Shown piece after piece: positions 5,746 to 11,728 of a stretch of 11,728 nucleotides of DNA. A program made the position numbers and the translations under genes. The notes below the pieces were generated by a model, which worked only from the letters and a program-made list of their open reading frames with translations, ran no database searches and had not been told where the DNA came from. Numbering within the stretch: position 1 is the stretch's first letter; each line of letters starts with the position of its first letter. Source of the stretch: UBA4717 sp002404395 (GTDB lineage: Bacteria; Bacillota; Clostridia; Oscillospirales; CAG-272). The stretch is from the NCBI GenBank assembly GCA_937902275.1, contig CALFNW010000163.1, forward strand, positions 1-11,728. Direction: 5' to 3'.

Positions 5746-6486
5746 TCACTCAACATATTTCATCATTTCAGAAGCGATCATTTTTGCTCCGAGCGGCGAT
5801 GGGTGGCAGGCATCGCGCGCGTCCTCATTGCTGAGCCAATCACCCTGACCGAAGTTTGAGGCAGCAGGGTCATAATGCGCATCCCAAACCTTATGTTGGT
5901 CTATATATATGAAGCCATACTCGGCGGCAAGTCTTGCCGTTTCCGCGACGTGTGCGTCTATCGTCTGATCATTGGTCGTAGCGCTCATAATGACAATGAC
6001 CGAATCTTCGCTTTTGCGGAATTTTTCAATAAGTTCCGAATAATCTTCATAAAATTTCTCTGCTGTAACATATTTTTTGCTGTCGCTTTTCAACGCGTCA
6101 TTTATTCCGAACATAAAAAACGTAACGTCAGCGGTCCTGCCGTTGGCAAGAGTCCCCGTAAAGTCGCCGATACGTTCGATCGCACGTCTGACGGTATTGC
6201 CGCCGATACCGTTGCGAATTACGTCTATGTGTTTGTTTCCGTTGCGCACTGCTGCTTCAATCGGGCCGTCGAAGTACGCCATTGGCTTTTCTCCGGAGAA
6301 AACAATACCGTCATATCTGTTAACCGAAGCTTCTGTAAACTTTTCGGCAAGCATACAGGCAAACTGTGCAGTATAGGTCTCGTCTGCACTGCAGTGATTA
6401 AGTCCGTGAGTAATACTGTCGCCTACAATATCGAGCGTGACAGTCTCCTTTTCACACAGCAATTTTGAAATATCAATTTTTTTCAT
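5746..6486 (-). CDS. SGNH/GDSL-family hydrolase (probable carbohydrate or lipid esterase)
   Basis: A 246-residue cytoplasmic protein without signal peptide. The four SGNH blocks are visible: VGDSITHG (21-28) with nucleophile Ser24, the block-II glycine in NGIGGNT (92-98), GIND (127-130) with Asn129, and DACHPS (225-230) with the Asp225-x2-His228 pair. These enzymes hydrolyse esters; members near sugar genes often remove acetyl groups from oligosaccharides, but the substrate cannot be read here. The frame is open to an ATG at 6537, 17 codons earlier, but that codon has no ribosome site and lies just past the tRNA terminator. ATG at 6486 has GGAG (6496-6493) six bases upstream and is preferred. 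No clear promoter is seen before it, so read-through from the tRNA unit is possible. Confidence 0.88.
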   Translation of the reverse strand: MKKIDISKLLCEKETVTLDIVGDSITHGLNHCSADETYTAQFACMLAEKFTEASVNRYDGIVFSGEKPMAYFDGPIEAAVRNGNKHIDVIRNGIGGNTVRRAIERIGDFTGTLANGRTADVTFFMFGINDALKSDSKKYVTAEKFYEDYSELIEKFRKSEDSVIVIMSATTNDQTIDAHVAETARLAAEYGFIYIDQHKVWDAHYDPAASNFGQGDWLSNEDARDACHPSPLGAKMIASEMMKYVE

Positions 6487-6500
6487 AATTAACTCCGCTT

Positions 6501-6513
6501 CCGCCGCAGGCGG
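6501..6513. repeat. GC-rich perfect palindrome upstream of the SGNH start codon
   Basis: CCGCCGCAGGCGG has 5-bp perfect arms around a 3-base centre. In the hydrolase mRNA it would form a small hairpin ending five bases before the GGAG ribosome site, so it could modulate translation. It resembles in style the palindromes inside the probable anti-sigma gene but shares no longer sequence with them. Confidence 0.4.
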
Positions 6514-6551
6514 CTCAAAAAATCGTAATTTCCGCATCGCTTTTCAGTAAT

Positions 6552-6583
6552 AAAAAACGGCAGGACTCTTGCGAATACTGCCG
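6552..6583 (-). terminator. Intrinsic terminator of the tRNA operon
   Basis: On the minus strand CGGCAG (6583-6578) pairs with CTGCCG (6563-6558) around a 14-base loop and is followed directly by TTTTTT (6557-6552). It begins six bases after the CCA end of tRNA-His. Confidence 0.9.
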
Positions 6584-6588
6584 ATGTT

Positions 6589-6666
6589 TGGGGTGAGATA
6601 TCGGATTCGAACCGACGGCCTTCAGGGCCACAACCTGACGCTCTAACCAACTGAGCTAATCCCACC
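6589..6666 (-). tRNA. tRNA-His (anticodon GTG)
   Basis: The 78-base gene folds as a full cloverleaf. The acceptor stem GTGGGAT pairs with ATCTCAC (one G-U), preceded by the extra G at -1 opposite C73 that identifies tRNA-His. The D arm is GCTC/GAGC. The anticodon stem TCAGG/CCTGA holds the loop TTGTGGC with anticodon GTG. The T arm is GTCGG-TTCGAAT-CCGAT. CCA is encoded. It is the second gene of a two-tRNA transcript. Confidence 0.97.
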
Positions 6667-6675
6667 ATATTGAAT

Positions 6676-6752
6676 TGGCGTGCCCTGGGGGATTCGAACC
6701 CTCGACCTACTGCTTAGAAGGCAGTTGCTCTATCCGGCTGAGCTAAGGGCAC
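6676..6752 (-). tRNA. tRNA-Arg (anticodon TCT)
   Basis: The 77-base gene has acceptor stem GTGCCCT/AGGGCAC, discriminator G, encoded CCA, D arm GCTC/GAGC, and anticodon stem ACTGC/GCAGT with loop CTTCTAA, giving anticodon TCT for AGA codons. The T arm GAGGG-TTCGAAT-CCCCC has one A-C mismatch at its second pair. It lies nine bases upstream of tRNA-His on the same transcript. Confidence 0.96.
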
Positions 6753-6788
6753 ACAGCCGCACGCATATTCGCGTCGTCAACGAATGGT

Positions 6789-6817
6789 ATTATACCATAT
6801 CGTGCAGATAATGTCAA
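6789..6817 (-). promoter_or_regulatory. Strong sigma-A promoter of the tRNA-Arg/tRNA-His operon
   Basis: On the minus strand TTGACA (6817-6812) and TATAAT (6794-6789) are 17 bases apart, with the extended TGG just before the -10 box. The match is complete, as expected for a stable-RNA promoter. Transcription would start near 6782, about 30 bases before tRNA-Arg. Confidence 0.92.
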
Positions 6818-6987
6818 GAGATTTTTTACATTTTTCAAAAAAATCCGCGTTGATTTTCACGCATAGACGAGACGCTCGGAGCGGCGTACAGCACAGTCGG
6901 ATTTTCCAAGCAATTGCCTTAAACGGTTCCGTCTTGCTTTTGGCCCAATATGTAGTCGTTGTAAAACCGATATATTAGCAAAGCGAG
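6818..6987. other. Gene-free stretch between the tRNA promoter and the serpin terminator
   Basis: I see no convincing coding frame, RNA gene or promoter in these 170 bases. A short inverted repeat, AAAATC (6838-6844 region) with GATTTT (about 6852-6857), is the only local structure. Open frames here are short and lack ribosome sites. Confidence 0.4.
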
Positions 6988-7049
6988 AAAAAGACGGCAG
7001 ATGCGCCCGCACGATGATACACCGTGGGATAAAGTGCATTTCTGCCGTC
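6988..7049 (-). terminator. Long hairpin terminator of the serpin operon
   Basis: On the minus strand GACGGCAG (7049-7042) pairs with CTGCCGTC (7000-6993), followed by TTTTT (6992-6988). The 41-base interior also pairs: ATGC with GCAT next to the outer stem, then CCCACG with CGTGcGGG around a short loop. The whole forms one extended rod. It starts about 14 bases after the serpin stop. Confidence 0.75.
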
Positions 7050-7063
7050 CTTAATACTCTAAT

Positions 7064-8311
7064 TCAATTAAAATTTGTTACGGTACCTATGAAAAGCGGT
7101 ATATTCGCGTCGCGGTCAATGATCGCGTACACGAACGGACGATCGAGTATCACTTCTTTGTACTCGCGCTCAACAGGCATTGCCGAAGTACATTCCATAA
7201 TAATTGCAGTTACCGCAGCCGCTTTTGTACCTTTTTTATCAACTTCGATAAAGGTCTTGTGGAGGACTTCTCCGATCTCGAGCGGTTCGGTCTCGGAAAT
7301 GCCCGAAAAATCTGCGGTATTTTCAAACGCGTTCTCAAGCCCGAGCTTTTTAAGCGGTTCATTAAGGCTATATGAACATTCATGCTTAAATTCAGGCAAT
7401 CCTGCACGCACCTCAATATATTCGGGCGTGCCGACAAGCGCCGAAACGGTTTCGGGATCAAGCGTTGAAACAAACTCGGCGAAGTCAACATCTTCGTTCG
7501 GCATCAATGCCGCAAACGCAAATCTTCCGCCCTTGTAATTTTTTACGAATCCGATCGAATCGTCGGTTTCGATATACATATTCTCGTTTGAGCGCATAAG
7601 CTTGATTTGACTTTCACTGCCGTCAAAATTATTGAAAATGTGGTCGTCAACATCGCTGTCCTCATAAATCTTTGCCCACTCGGATTCAAAAGCTATCGCG
7701 TTGATGAGCACCATTCTGCTCTCGGGAGACAGCGAATCAATTATCCTATCAATCATTTTATGTGTGTGTTCGCTGACCCATGCATTGATAAGCCCGACCG
7801 TTTCATCGTTAAACCCGGACTCATACACCTGTGAGCCATAGTAGGTTTCGTTAGCCCGAAGAAATGCATCCTTTACGTCAAGTCCATTGCGAAGCCAGAT
7901 CGAATTTGCCGACTCAAGCTCAAATCCGTCGCTTTTTTCGGGAATCGAAGCGAGATACCCCGAAAGATATTTGTTGAGCGTTCCGATATCCATGCCTGCA
8001 AACGCTTCAAATTCTGCAAGCGTATCGCCGAGGGCGCCGTTTTCGGTCATAGAAAGCGCAAGCAATATCGACATCGGTGAGATAAGATTGTTTTTAGTCC
8101 CATCCACCGTATGCGACAAAAGCTTTGCCGTAAGCGAATTATAGACGTCGGAAAATTCCGTATCGGCTTGCAAAACATCGGAGTACAGCACCGGCTTCTC
8201 ATCCGAGTTATTTGAAGACTTGATTTCACCCGGTATATTTTTGCCGTTTACGCACGCAGTTGCTCCGAAAGCAACAAGTATTGCGGTTATTATGGAAATC
8301 AGCTTTATCAT
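7064..8311 (-). CDS. Serpin-family serine protease inhibitor, probable lipoprotein
   Basis: A 415-residue serpin of usual length plus an export signal: a hydrophobic N-terminus leads to FGATAC, putting a lipidated cysteine at residue 20, though the -3 residue is Ala rather than the common Leu. Family landmarks are NLISPMSILLALSMTENGA (75-93), LINAIAFESEWA (202-213), the hinge GTKAAAVTA (361-369) and RPFVYAIID (391-399). The intact small-residue hinge is the mark of an inhibitory serpin. Counting from G361 as P15 gives P1-P1' as Thr375-Ser376, with Cys374 at P2. Small residues there fit elastase- or subtilisin-like targets, as for gut bacterial siropins. The start is ATG at 8311 with GGAGGG at 8323-8318. 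It is probably the last gene of the sigma operon; the 67-base gap upstream holds no clear terminator or promoter. Confidence 0.93.
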   Translation of the reverse strand: MIKLISIITAILVAFGATACVNGKNIPGEIKSSNNSDEKPVLYSDVLQADTEFSDVYNSLTAKLLSHTVDGTKNNLISPMSILLALSMTENGALGDTLAEFEAFAGMDIGTLNKYLSGYLASIPEKSDGFELESANSIWLRNGLDVKDAFLRANETYYGSQVYESGFNDETVGLINAWVSEHTHKMIDRIIDSLSPESRMVLINAIAFESEWAKIYEDSDVDDHIFNNFDGSESQIKLMRSNENMYIETDDSIGFVKNYKGGRFAFAALMPNEDVDFAEFVSTLDPETVSALVGTPEYIEVRAGLPEFKHECSYSLNEPLKKLGLENAFENTADFSGISETEPLEIGEVLHKTFIEVDKKGTKAAAVTAIIMECTSAMPVEREYKEVILDRPFVYAIIDRDANIPLFIGTVTNFN

Positions 8312-8378
8312 AGTTTTCCCTCCGTTCGCTTTTTGCGGTTACAATATTTACCTATATCAAGCCCTGACATTTCAACTG

Positions 8379-9209
8379 CTACTTTGCAACGGCACCTACA
8401 GCGTCGGTATAATTCACGGAATCGGCGACTGCTGTCGCGGTCTCAACATCAAAATATTCGCACGGCATAAGCAAGATCAGCTTATCGGAGCCGCAGCAGA
8501 GCTTTGAAACAAACATTTCGCGGTCAAGATACGTGCAGTATCCGAGTGATTCATCAAGCTCGGACACCTCTGAAAGTCCATCCGGTTCATCGAAGAACGC
8601 ATAAACGGCAACCGTACCGTTATCCGCAAGATATTCAACTTTTCCATATTCCGGCGAGCGCACGGAACATGAATACTTACTCGGAAGAACAAAGTCAAAC
8701 ACACCGCTCAAAGCAACAAGATACCTGGTATTTTCATCGGCATCCGAATCGCTTTCGATTTCATCAAGCACCTTTGAACAAGTGTATGCGCCGGTACCGA
8801 AAGAATCTATCCCGACAGTATTTCCGTTTTCAACTTTTTCAAAGCTTTCTATGCCCATATCCCCGCTGTCAGCCGCCTCATCAAGGTCCGTTGCGACTCT
8901 CGCCGACTTATTGTTAGCTTTTTCACTGTCAAGTTCTTCGTTTGGATCGGAGCTTTGCTCCGATCCAAACGCACCCGCGGGTGCGTTTGCAAACATTACG
9001 ATACAGGTCTCATTCACAGCATCGTCGGCCTTATCAAGCGCCGGCAGATAGTGAACGCCCGCAAATACGAGGCAGAAACACGCAGCTGCGGCGGCAACAG
9101 ACGACCACACTCTTACTTTACGCAGTTTTCTTCGCTTCTCCGCTTCAAGTTTGACTGCAAGTTCATATTTATCATGTACGCTTTTCAAAAATTCGCTTTC
9201 GCTTTTCAC
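8379..9209 (-). CDS. Single-pass membrane protein, probable anti-sigma factor
   Basis: A 276-residue protein with a charged cytoplasmic N-terminus (residues 1-33, rich in Lys, Arg and Glu), one membrane segment at about 34-55 and a long acidic extracytoplasmic part. The GTG start at 9209 overlaps the sigma stop as GTGA, with AGGAGG at 9225-9220. This coupling and the topology are the basis for calling it an anti-sigma factor; no zinc-binding HxxxCxxC motif is present and I recognise no named family. Residues 57-135 are a low-complexity linker with a small duplication (MGIESFE, VGIDSFG). Residues about 140-276 look folded (YLVALSGVFDFVLPSKY, LILLMPCEYFDVETA) and contain several cysteines (C203, C217/C218 region, C229 by rough count). 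A chain of perfect palindromes codes for residues 74-91. Confidence 0.65.
   Translation of the reverse strand: MKSESEFLKSVHDKYELAVKLEAEKRRKLRKVRVWSSVAAAAACFCLVFAGVHYLPALDKADDAVNETCIVMFANAPAGAFGSEQSSDPNEELDSEKANNKSARVATDLDEAADSGDMGIESFEKVENGNTVGIDSFGTGAYTCSKVLDEIESDSDADENTRYLVALSGVFDFVLPSKYSCSVRSPEYGKVEYLADNGTVAVYAFFDEPDGLSEVSELDESLGYCTYLDREMFVSKLCCGSDKLILLMPCEYFDVETATAVADSVNYTDAVGAVAK
8939..8994. repeat. Chain of three overlapping perfect palindromes inside the probable anti-sigma gene
   Basis: CGTTTGGATCGGAGC (8939-8953) is a perfect 15-base inverted match to 8957-8971 around TTT. Its end overlaps a perfect 24-bp palindrome at 8966-8989 centred on CCGCGG, which overlaps GTTTGCAAAC at 8985-8994. 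CGTTTG, CAAACG and CGTTTG recur at each junction. Bases 8939-8989 make 51 bases, 17 codons, so the frame is kept. The encoded residues lie in the linker just outside the membrane. Confidence 0.9.
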
Positions 9210-9748
9210 GTTGTCACTCCCTCCTTTTCGAGTATTTTTTTAGCTGCCGACTTTCCACGGAACACCAGATTTTCTATCTGCTTACGGTTTTTTTTAAGCA
9301 CTCTGCCGGCATCTTCATAACTCATGTCTTCAATATAGACTAAATACAGTGCGTTTCTGTAATCTTCGGGTAACTTATCAAGCGTACGATACAGGGCGTG
9401 TTCACGCTCTGTGCGTATCACTCTTTCTTCAAGCGCCTCTGCCTCGGAGCGCATTTCAATATCTGGCTCTTCGTCCGTTAAGAACTTACGCCGCCTAATA
9501 TAATTGACCGCAAGATTGCGCGCTATAGTATAAATGTATGTCTTAAGCGAGCAGGAAAAATTATATCGGTCTTTATGTATGAACAACTCAACAAACGCAT
9601 CCTCGGCGATATCCTCGGCAACAGACGGTGATTTTACATAACGCATCACGAAAAAGATCAGACTTTCACGATAAAGTCTGACGATCTCGTCAAACGCCGT
9701 GCCGTCTCCGTCAAGGTAGCGCTCAAAAAGCTCGTTTCCGTCCGTCAT
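9206..9748 (-). CDS. ECF-type RNA polymerase sigma factor
   Basis: A 180-residue sigma factor of the extracytoplasmic-function type with only regions 2 and 4. Region 2 covers about residues 10-90: FDEIVRLYRESLIFFVMRYV, then AEDIAEDAFVELF and the region 2.3-2.4 stretch SLKTYIYTIARNLAVNYIRRR. Region 4 covers about 115-175: LDKLPEDYRNALYLVYIEDM, SYEDAGRVLKKNRKQIENLV and FRGKSAAKKIL. It directs core polymerase to a small set of promoters when freed from its membrane partner. The start is ATG at 9748, with GAGGTGAA at 9759-9752 close upstream. The next gene overlaps its stop by four bases. A vegetative promoter is seen upstream; no obvious ECF-type AAC/CGT promoter was found, so autoregulation is unproven. 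Confidence 0.93.
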   Translation of the reverse strand: MTDGNELFERYLDGDGTAFDEIVRLYRESLIFFVMRYVKSPSVAEDIAEDAFVELFIHKDRYNFSCSLKTYIYTIARNLAVNYIRRRKFLTDEEPDIEMRSEAEALEERVIRTEREHALYRTLDKLPEDYRNALYLVYIEDMSYEDAGRVLKKNRKQIENLVFRGKSAAKKILEKEGVTT

Positions 9749-9819
9749 TGCTTCACCTCACGGGTTTCATAAATTATTCGCGTGTGAATAAAAAAACACT
9801 CACACATTTTTACAAAGTA

Positions 9820-9848
9820 AGTATAACATATTTTTTCGATTTCGGCAA
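9820..9848 (-). promoter_or_regulatory. Sigma-A promoter of the sigma - membrane protein - serpin operon
   Basis: On the minus strand TTGCCG (9848-9843) and TATACT (9825-9820) are 17 bases apart, with TGT forming an extended -10. The start would be near 9813, leaving a leader of about 65 bases containing the GTGTGA/TCACAC inverted repeat. This suggests basal vegetative expression of the operon. Confidence 0.65.
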
Positions 9849-9876
9849 TTACTTACGCACAATTTAAAAAGAATAC

Positions 9877-9905
9877 TTGAATTTCGGTGAGAAATATGAT
9901 AAAAT
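9877..9905 (+). promoter_or_regulatory. Sigma-A promoter of the AlaX gene
   Basis: TTGAAT (9877-9882) is followed after 17 bases by TAAAAT (9900-9905), with TGA just before it as an extended -10. Transcription would start near 9912 and leave a leader of about 155 bases. Confidence 0.6.
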
Positions 9906-10067
9906 CGGGCACATAACAGCATTTTTTGCCGCAAGTGCACAAAGCGCGGAAGTTTTTTCGGATTTTTCGAATTTTAAGCTATGCGCGCTCGCGGTTTGAA
10001 TGCCCGATATGTTGTTCAAAAGCAAATATATAATATTTCAGCCGTCAATTGCGGTGTCGGAGCGTTT

Positions 10068-11237
10068 ATGAAAACTTACAAACTTTATTATGACGACGCA
10101 TATCTTGATAACTTTTCCGCAACTGTGCTTTCATGCGAAAGTTGCGGAGAGAATTATTCGGTCGTGCTTGACAAGACCGCATTTTTCCCTGAAGAAGGCG
10201 GTCAGTACGCCGACAGCGGAACGCTTACGGGAAACGGGAGTACAGCCGAAGTACTTGCCGTCAAGGAAAAAGACGGCGTTATTGTCCACACAACGGATCA
10301 TCCCTTTGACGTCGGCTCGACCGTAAAAGGGATGATCAATTTTGACGAGCGCTTTGAGAAAATGCAATGCCACTCGGGTGAACACATAGTTTCGGGGCTT
10401 ATTTTCCGTCACTTCGGGCTTGAAAACGTCGGCTTTCACCTCGGGCACGACGATGTTACCCTTGATTTTAACGCCAAGCTATCGGACGATGACCTTGCAA
10501 TGATTGAAGCCGAAGCCAATGCCGCCGTCTGGCAAAACATAAAAATACGCACGGAGTTTCCGGACCCCGAAACGCTTCGTACGCTCGACTACCGCAGTAA
10601 ACTTGAGCTTACCGAAAACGTTCGCATCGTAACAATTGAAAATATCGATGTTTGCGCCTGCTGTGCCGTGCACGTTGCACGCACCGGCGAGATCGGCATT
10701 ATCAAGCTGCTCGACCGTGCCACCTACAAGGGCGGCATACGTATCCATATGCTTTGCGGAAAAAGAGCGCTTGCCGACTATGAAAAACGCTATCGGGACA
10801 CGCTCGGAATTTCCAATCTGCTTTCGGTAAAGCAAGGAGATGTGCGGTCTGGGGTTGAGCGCGTGCTCGGCGAGATCGGCAAATACAAGGCTTCGCTTTC
10901 CGAGACAAAAAAATCGCTGCTTGAAGCCCGAGTCGGCGCGCTATCAGAGACCAACGATGCGATAATAAGCTTTGAATCAACGCTCGACTCGGGTTCGGCA
11001 CGCGAATATGTCAACGCCGCGGCGGCGAAAAGTCGGAAATTTGCAGCGGTATTTATAAAAAATTCAAGCGGTTATTCATATGTCATAGGCTCAAAGCACT
11101 ATGATATGCGCGAACTTTCAAAAAACATGAACGCCTCGCTTAACGGGCGCGGCGGCGGCACGGCAGCGCTGGTCTGCGGCAGCGTTTTTGCCGAGCGCGG
11201 CGAGATAGAAAAATTTTTCAAAGAAACAGCGCAGTAA
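10068..11237 (+). CDS. Alanyl-tRNA editing protein (AlaX type) with DHHA1 domain
   Basis: A 389-residue free-standing relative of the editing and C-terminal parts of alanyl-tRNA synthetase; it removes wrongly attached serine or glycine from tRNA-Ala in the cytoplasm. Residues 1-95 form the small beta domain (TAFFPEEGGQYADSG, 37-51). Zinc ligands are His102 and His106 in HSGEH, and Cys198 and His202 in CCAVH, followed by TGEIG. This corresponds to the CxGTH of the synthetase with GT replaced. After a helical linker (about 235-300), the DHHA1 domain ends with NGRGGGTAALVCGSV (359-373). A frame open to ATG at 9981 adds 29 residues, but that codon has no ribosome site. ATG at 10068 has GGAG at 10059-10062 and opens the conserved MKTYKLYY. 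It is a stand-alone gene. Confidence 0.92.
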   Translation: MKTYKLYYDDAYLDNFSATVLSCESCGENYSVVLDKTAFFPEEGGQYADSGTLTGNGSTAEVLAVKEKDGVIVHTTDHPFDVGSTVKGMINFDERFEKMQCHSGEHIVSGLIFRHFGLENVGFHLGHDDVTLDFNAKLSDDDLAMIEAEANAAVWQNIKIRTEFPDPETLRTLDYRSKLELTENVRIVTIENIDVCACCAVHVARTGEIGIIKLLDRATYKGGIRIHMLCGKRALADYEKRYRDTLGISNLLSVKQGDVRSGVERVLGEIGKYKASLSETKKSLLEARVGALSETNDAIISFESTLDSGSAREYVNAAAAKSRKFAAVFIKNSSGYSYVIGSKHYDMRELSKNMNASLNGRGGGTAALVCGSVFAERGEIEKFFKETAQ

Positions 11238-11292
11238 AGCGTTCATCACACAAATGCGTATAGCTGTTTAATTGTTTAGCGTAAATATATAT

Positions 11293-11339
11293 AAGGGGCT
11301 GGATCGTTTGCTTAATCAAAGCTTTCGACTCAGCCCCTT
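11293..11339. terminator. Hairpin between convergent genes, probable terminator
   Basis: AAGGGGCTG (11293-11301) pairs with CAGCCCCTT (11331-11339); inside, TCG pairs with CGA and GCTT with AAGC, making one long stem-loop. Neither side has a clean U-run, only CTTCTGATTT to the right and ATATATATTT on the other strand. Its place between the AlaX stop and the GH130 stop supports a shared terminator. Confidence 0.6.
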
Positions 11340-11388
11340 CTGATTTGCTGCATAAACTATTTCGACGATATGTACGATGCTCGGCGCA

Positions 11389-11728
11389 TCACTCTTTTGC
11401 GATCGCAACTGCAATGCGGGTATCGGAGCAACCGTAGTACAGATACCAATTCCCTTTGAAGTTAATCAATGCGTTACCGAAGGTCGTATATTCCGCAATG
11501 CCGTAACATTCGTAAGGATATTGCGGCTCAATGACCGGCTCCTCCGAACGGGTTATCAGTTTAGTCGGATCGTTACGGTCAAACAATGCCCATCCTATAG
11601 AATAACAATGATCGTTGACCTCGCCTCTGAAACCTCTGACGCGCTCTCAGAGTTTTTTCCGATATTCACCGTCGATCGCGCCGTTATACATAAGTAATAT
11701 TCCGTCGTCATTTATGACCGGAGCGGAA
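11389..11728 (-). pseudogene. GH130 glycoside phosphorylase, C-terminal end, interrupted by an in-frame TGA
   Basis: The gene enters from the right edge. Its first 26 codons in the window read SAPVINDDGILLMYNGAIDG and onward to RKKL, then TGA at 11649-11647. The same frame continues with EVNDHCYSIGWALFDRNDPT, then KLITRSEEPVIEP, and ends FKGNWYLYYGCSDTRIAVA and IAKE before TGA at 11391-11389. Both sides match consecutive parts of the GH130 fold, a five-bladed propeller that phosphorolyses beta-mannosides to mannose 1-phosphate. The stop therefore breaks one gene without shifting frame. It may be a recent nonsense mutation, a sequencing error, or a tolerated stop; losing about 85 C-terminal residues with the last blade should inactivate the enzyme. 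A TTG at 11586 could start a fragment but has no ribosome site. Subfamily and substrate cannot be told. Confidence 0.7.

Larger units (their letters stand above)
9749..10067. other. Divergent intergenic region between the sigma operon and the AlaX gene
   Basis: These 319 bases hold one promoter for each direction. They also hold an inverted repeat in the sigma leader: GTGTGA at 9782-9787 and TCACAC at 9800-9805. The AlaX leader is about 155 bases, with ATCGGGCA (9904-9911) complementary to TGCCCGAT (10001-10008). The leader lacks T-box landmarks. No gene of its own is seen. Confidence 0.6.

Noticed and set aside
6487..6537. A longer SGNH hydrolase from ATG 6537
   Set aside because: There is no ribosome site, it would code through a GC-rich palindrome, and ATG 6486 has GGAG at good spacing.
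6589..6752. tRNA genes as an integration site for a mobile element
   Set aside because: There is no integrase, no repeated tRNA 3' end and no flanking direct repeat in the window.
9981..10067. A 29-residue N-terminal extension of the AlaX protein from ATG 9981
   Set aside because: That ATG has no ribosome site and the extension does not resemble the family, while ATG 10068 has GGAG and opens the conserved sequence.
9912..10067. T-box or known riboswitch in the AlaX leader
   Set aside because: No T-box sequence (TGGNACCGCG type) or specifier structure was found; only a long-range complementary pair and a weak terminator-like stretch.

Overview
The window looks like chromosomal DNA from a low-to-medium GC Gram-positive gut bacterium of the class Clostridia, probably the Oscillospiraceae/Ruminococcaceae type. 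Evidence: strong AGGAGG-type ribosome sites, consensus sigma-A promoters (TTGACA-17-TATAAT), two lipoproteins with Gram-positive style lipoboxes, tRNA genes with encoded CCA, a bacterial serpin, a GH130 phosphorylase remnant and several sugar-related genes. No phage, integrase, transposase or CRISPR array is visible. The taxonomic call is an inference from gene content, not from a marker gene.

Layout, left to right. (1) 1-1145: the start of a GpsA-like dehydrogenase (minus, running off the window) is divergent from a DeoR-family repressor (plus). Their promoters overlap, with operator-like half-sites around them. (2) 1147-4057, minus: a four-TM protein fused to a flavodoxin-like domain, and upstream of it a beta-helix surface lipoprotein with a 15-residue tandem repeat. 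A 40-codon ORF overlaps the lipoprotein start. (3) 4257-6486, minus: a PfkB sugar kinase fused to an AraC-type DNA-binding domain, preceded by an unrecognised 32-residue ORF with a very good Shine-Dalgarno site and its own promoter, then an SGNH/GDSL hydrolase. (4) 6552-6817, minus: a tRNA-Arg(TCT) - tRNA-His(GTG) operon with a consensus promoter and a terminator. (5) 7064-9748, minus: an apparent operon of ECF sigma factor, single-pass membrane protein (probable anti-sigma factor) and serpin lipoprotein. The probable anti-sigma gene carries a 51-bp chain of perfect palindromes in frame. (6) 10068-11237, plus: an AlaX/DHHA1 alanyl-tRNA editing protein. (7) 11389-11728, minus: the C-terminal end of a GH130 glycoside phosphorylase, interrupted by an in-frame TGA.

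How the genes may work together. Much of the window concerns sugar handling and its regulation (DeoR with GpsA-like enzyme, kinase-AraC fusion, SGNH esterase, GH130). A second theme is the cell surface: two lipoproteins and a sigma/membrane-protein pair. The most interesting unit is the sigma - membrane protein - serpin operon, which would tie an exported protease inhibitor to trans-envelope signalling. Next is the one-polypeptide sugar kinase/transcription factor with its short upstream cistron. Functions are read from motifs; no database search was possible.
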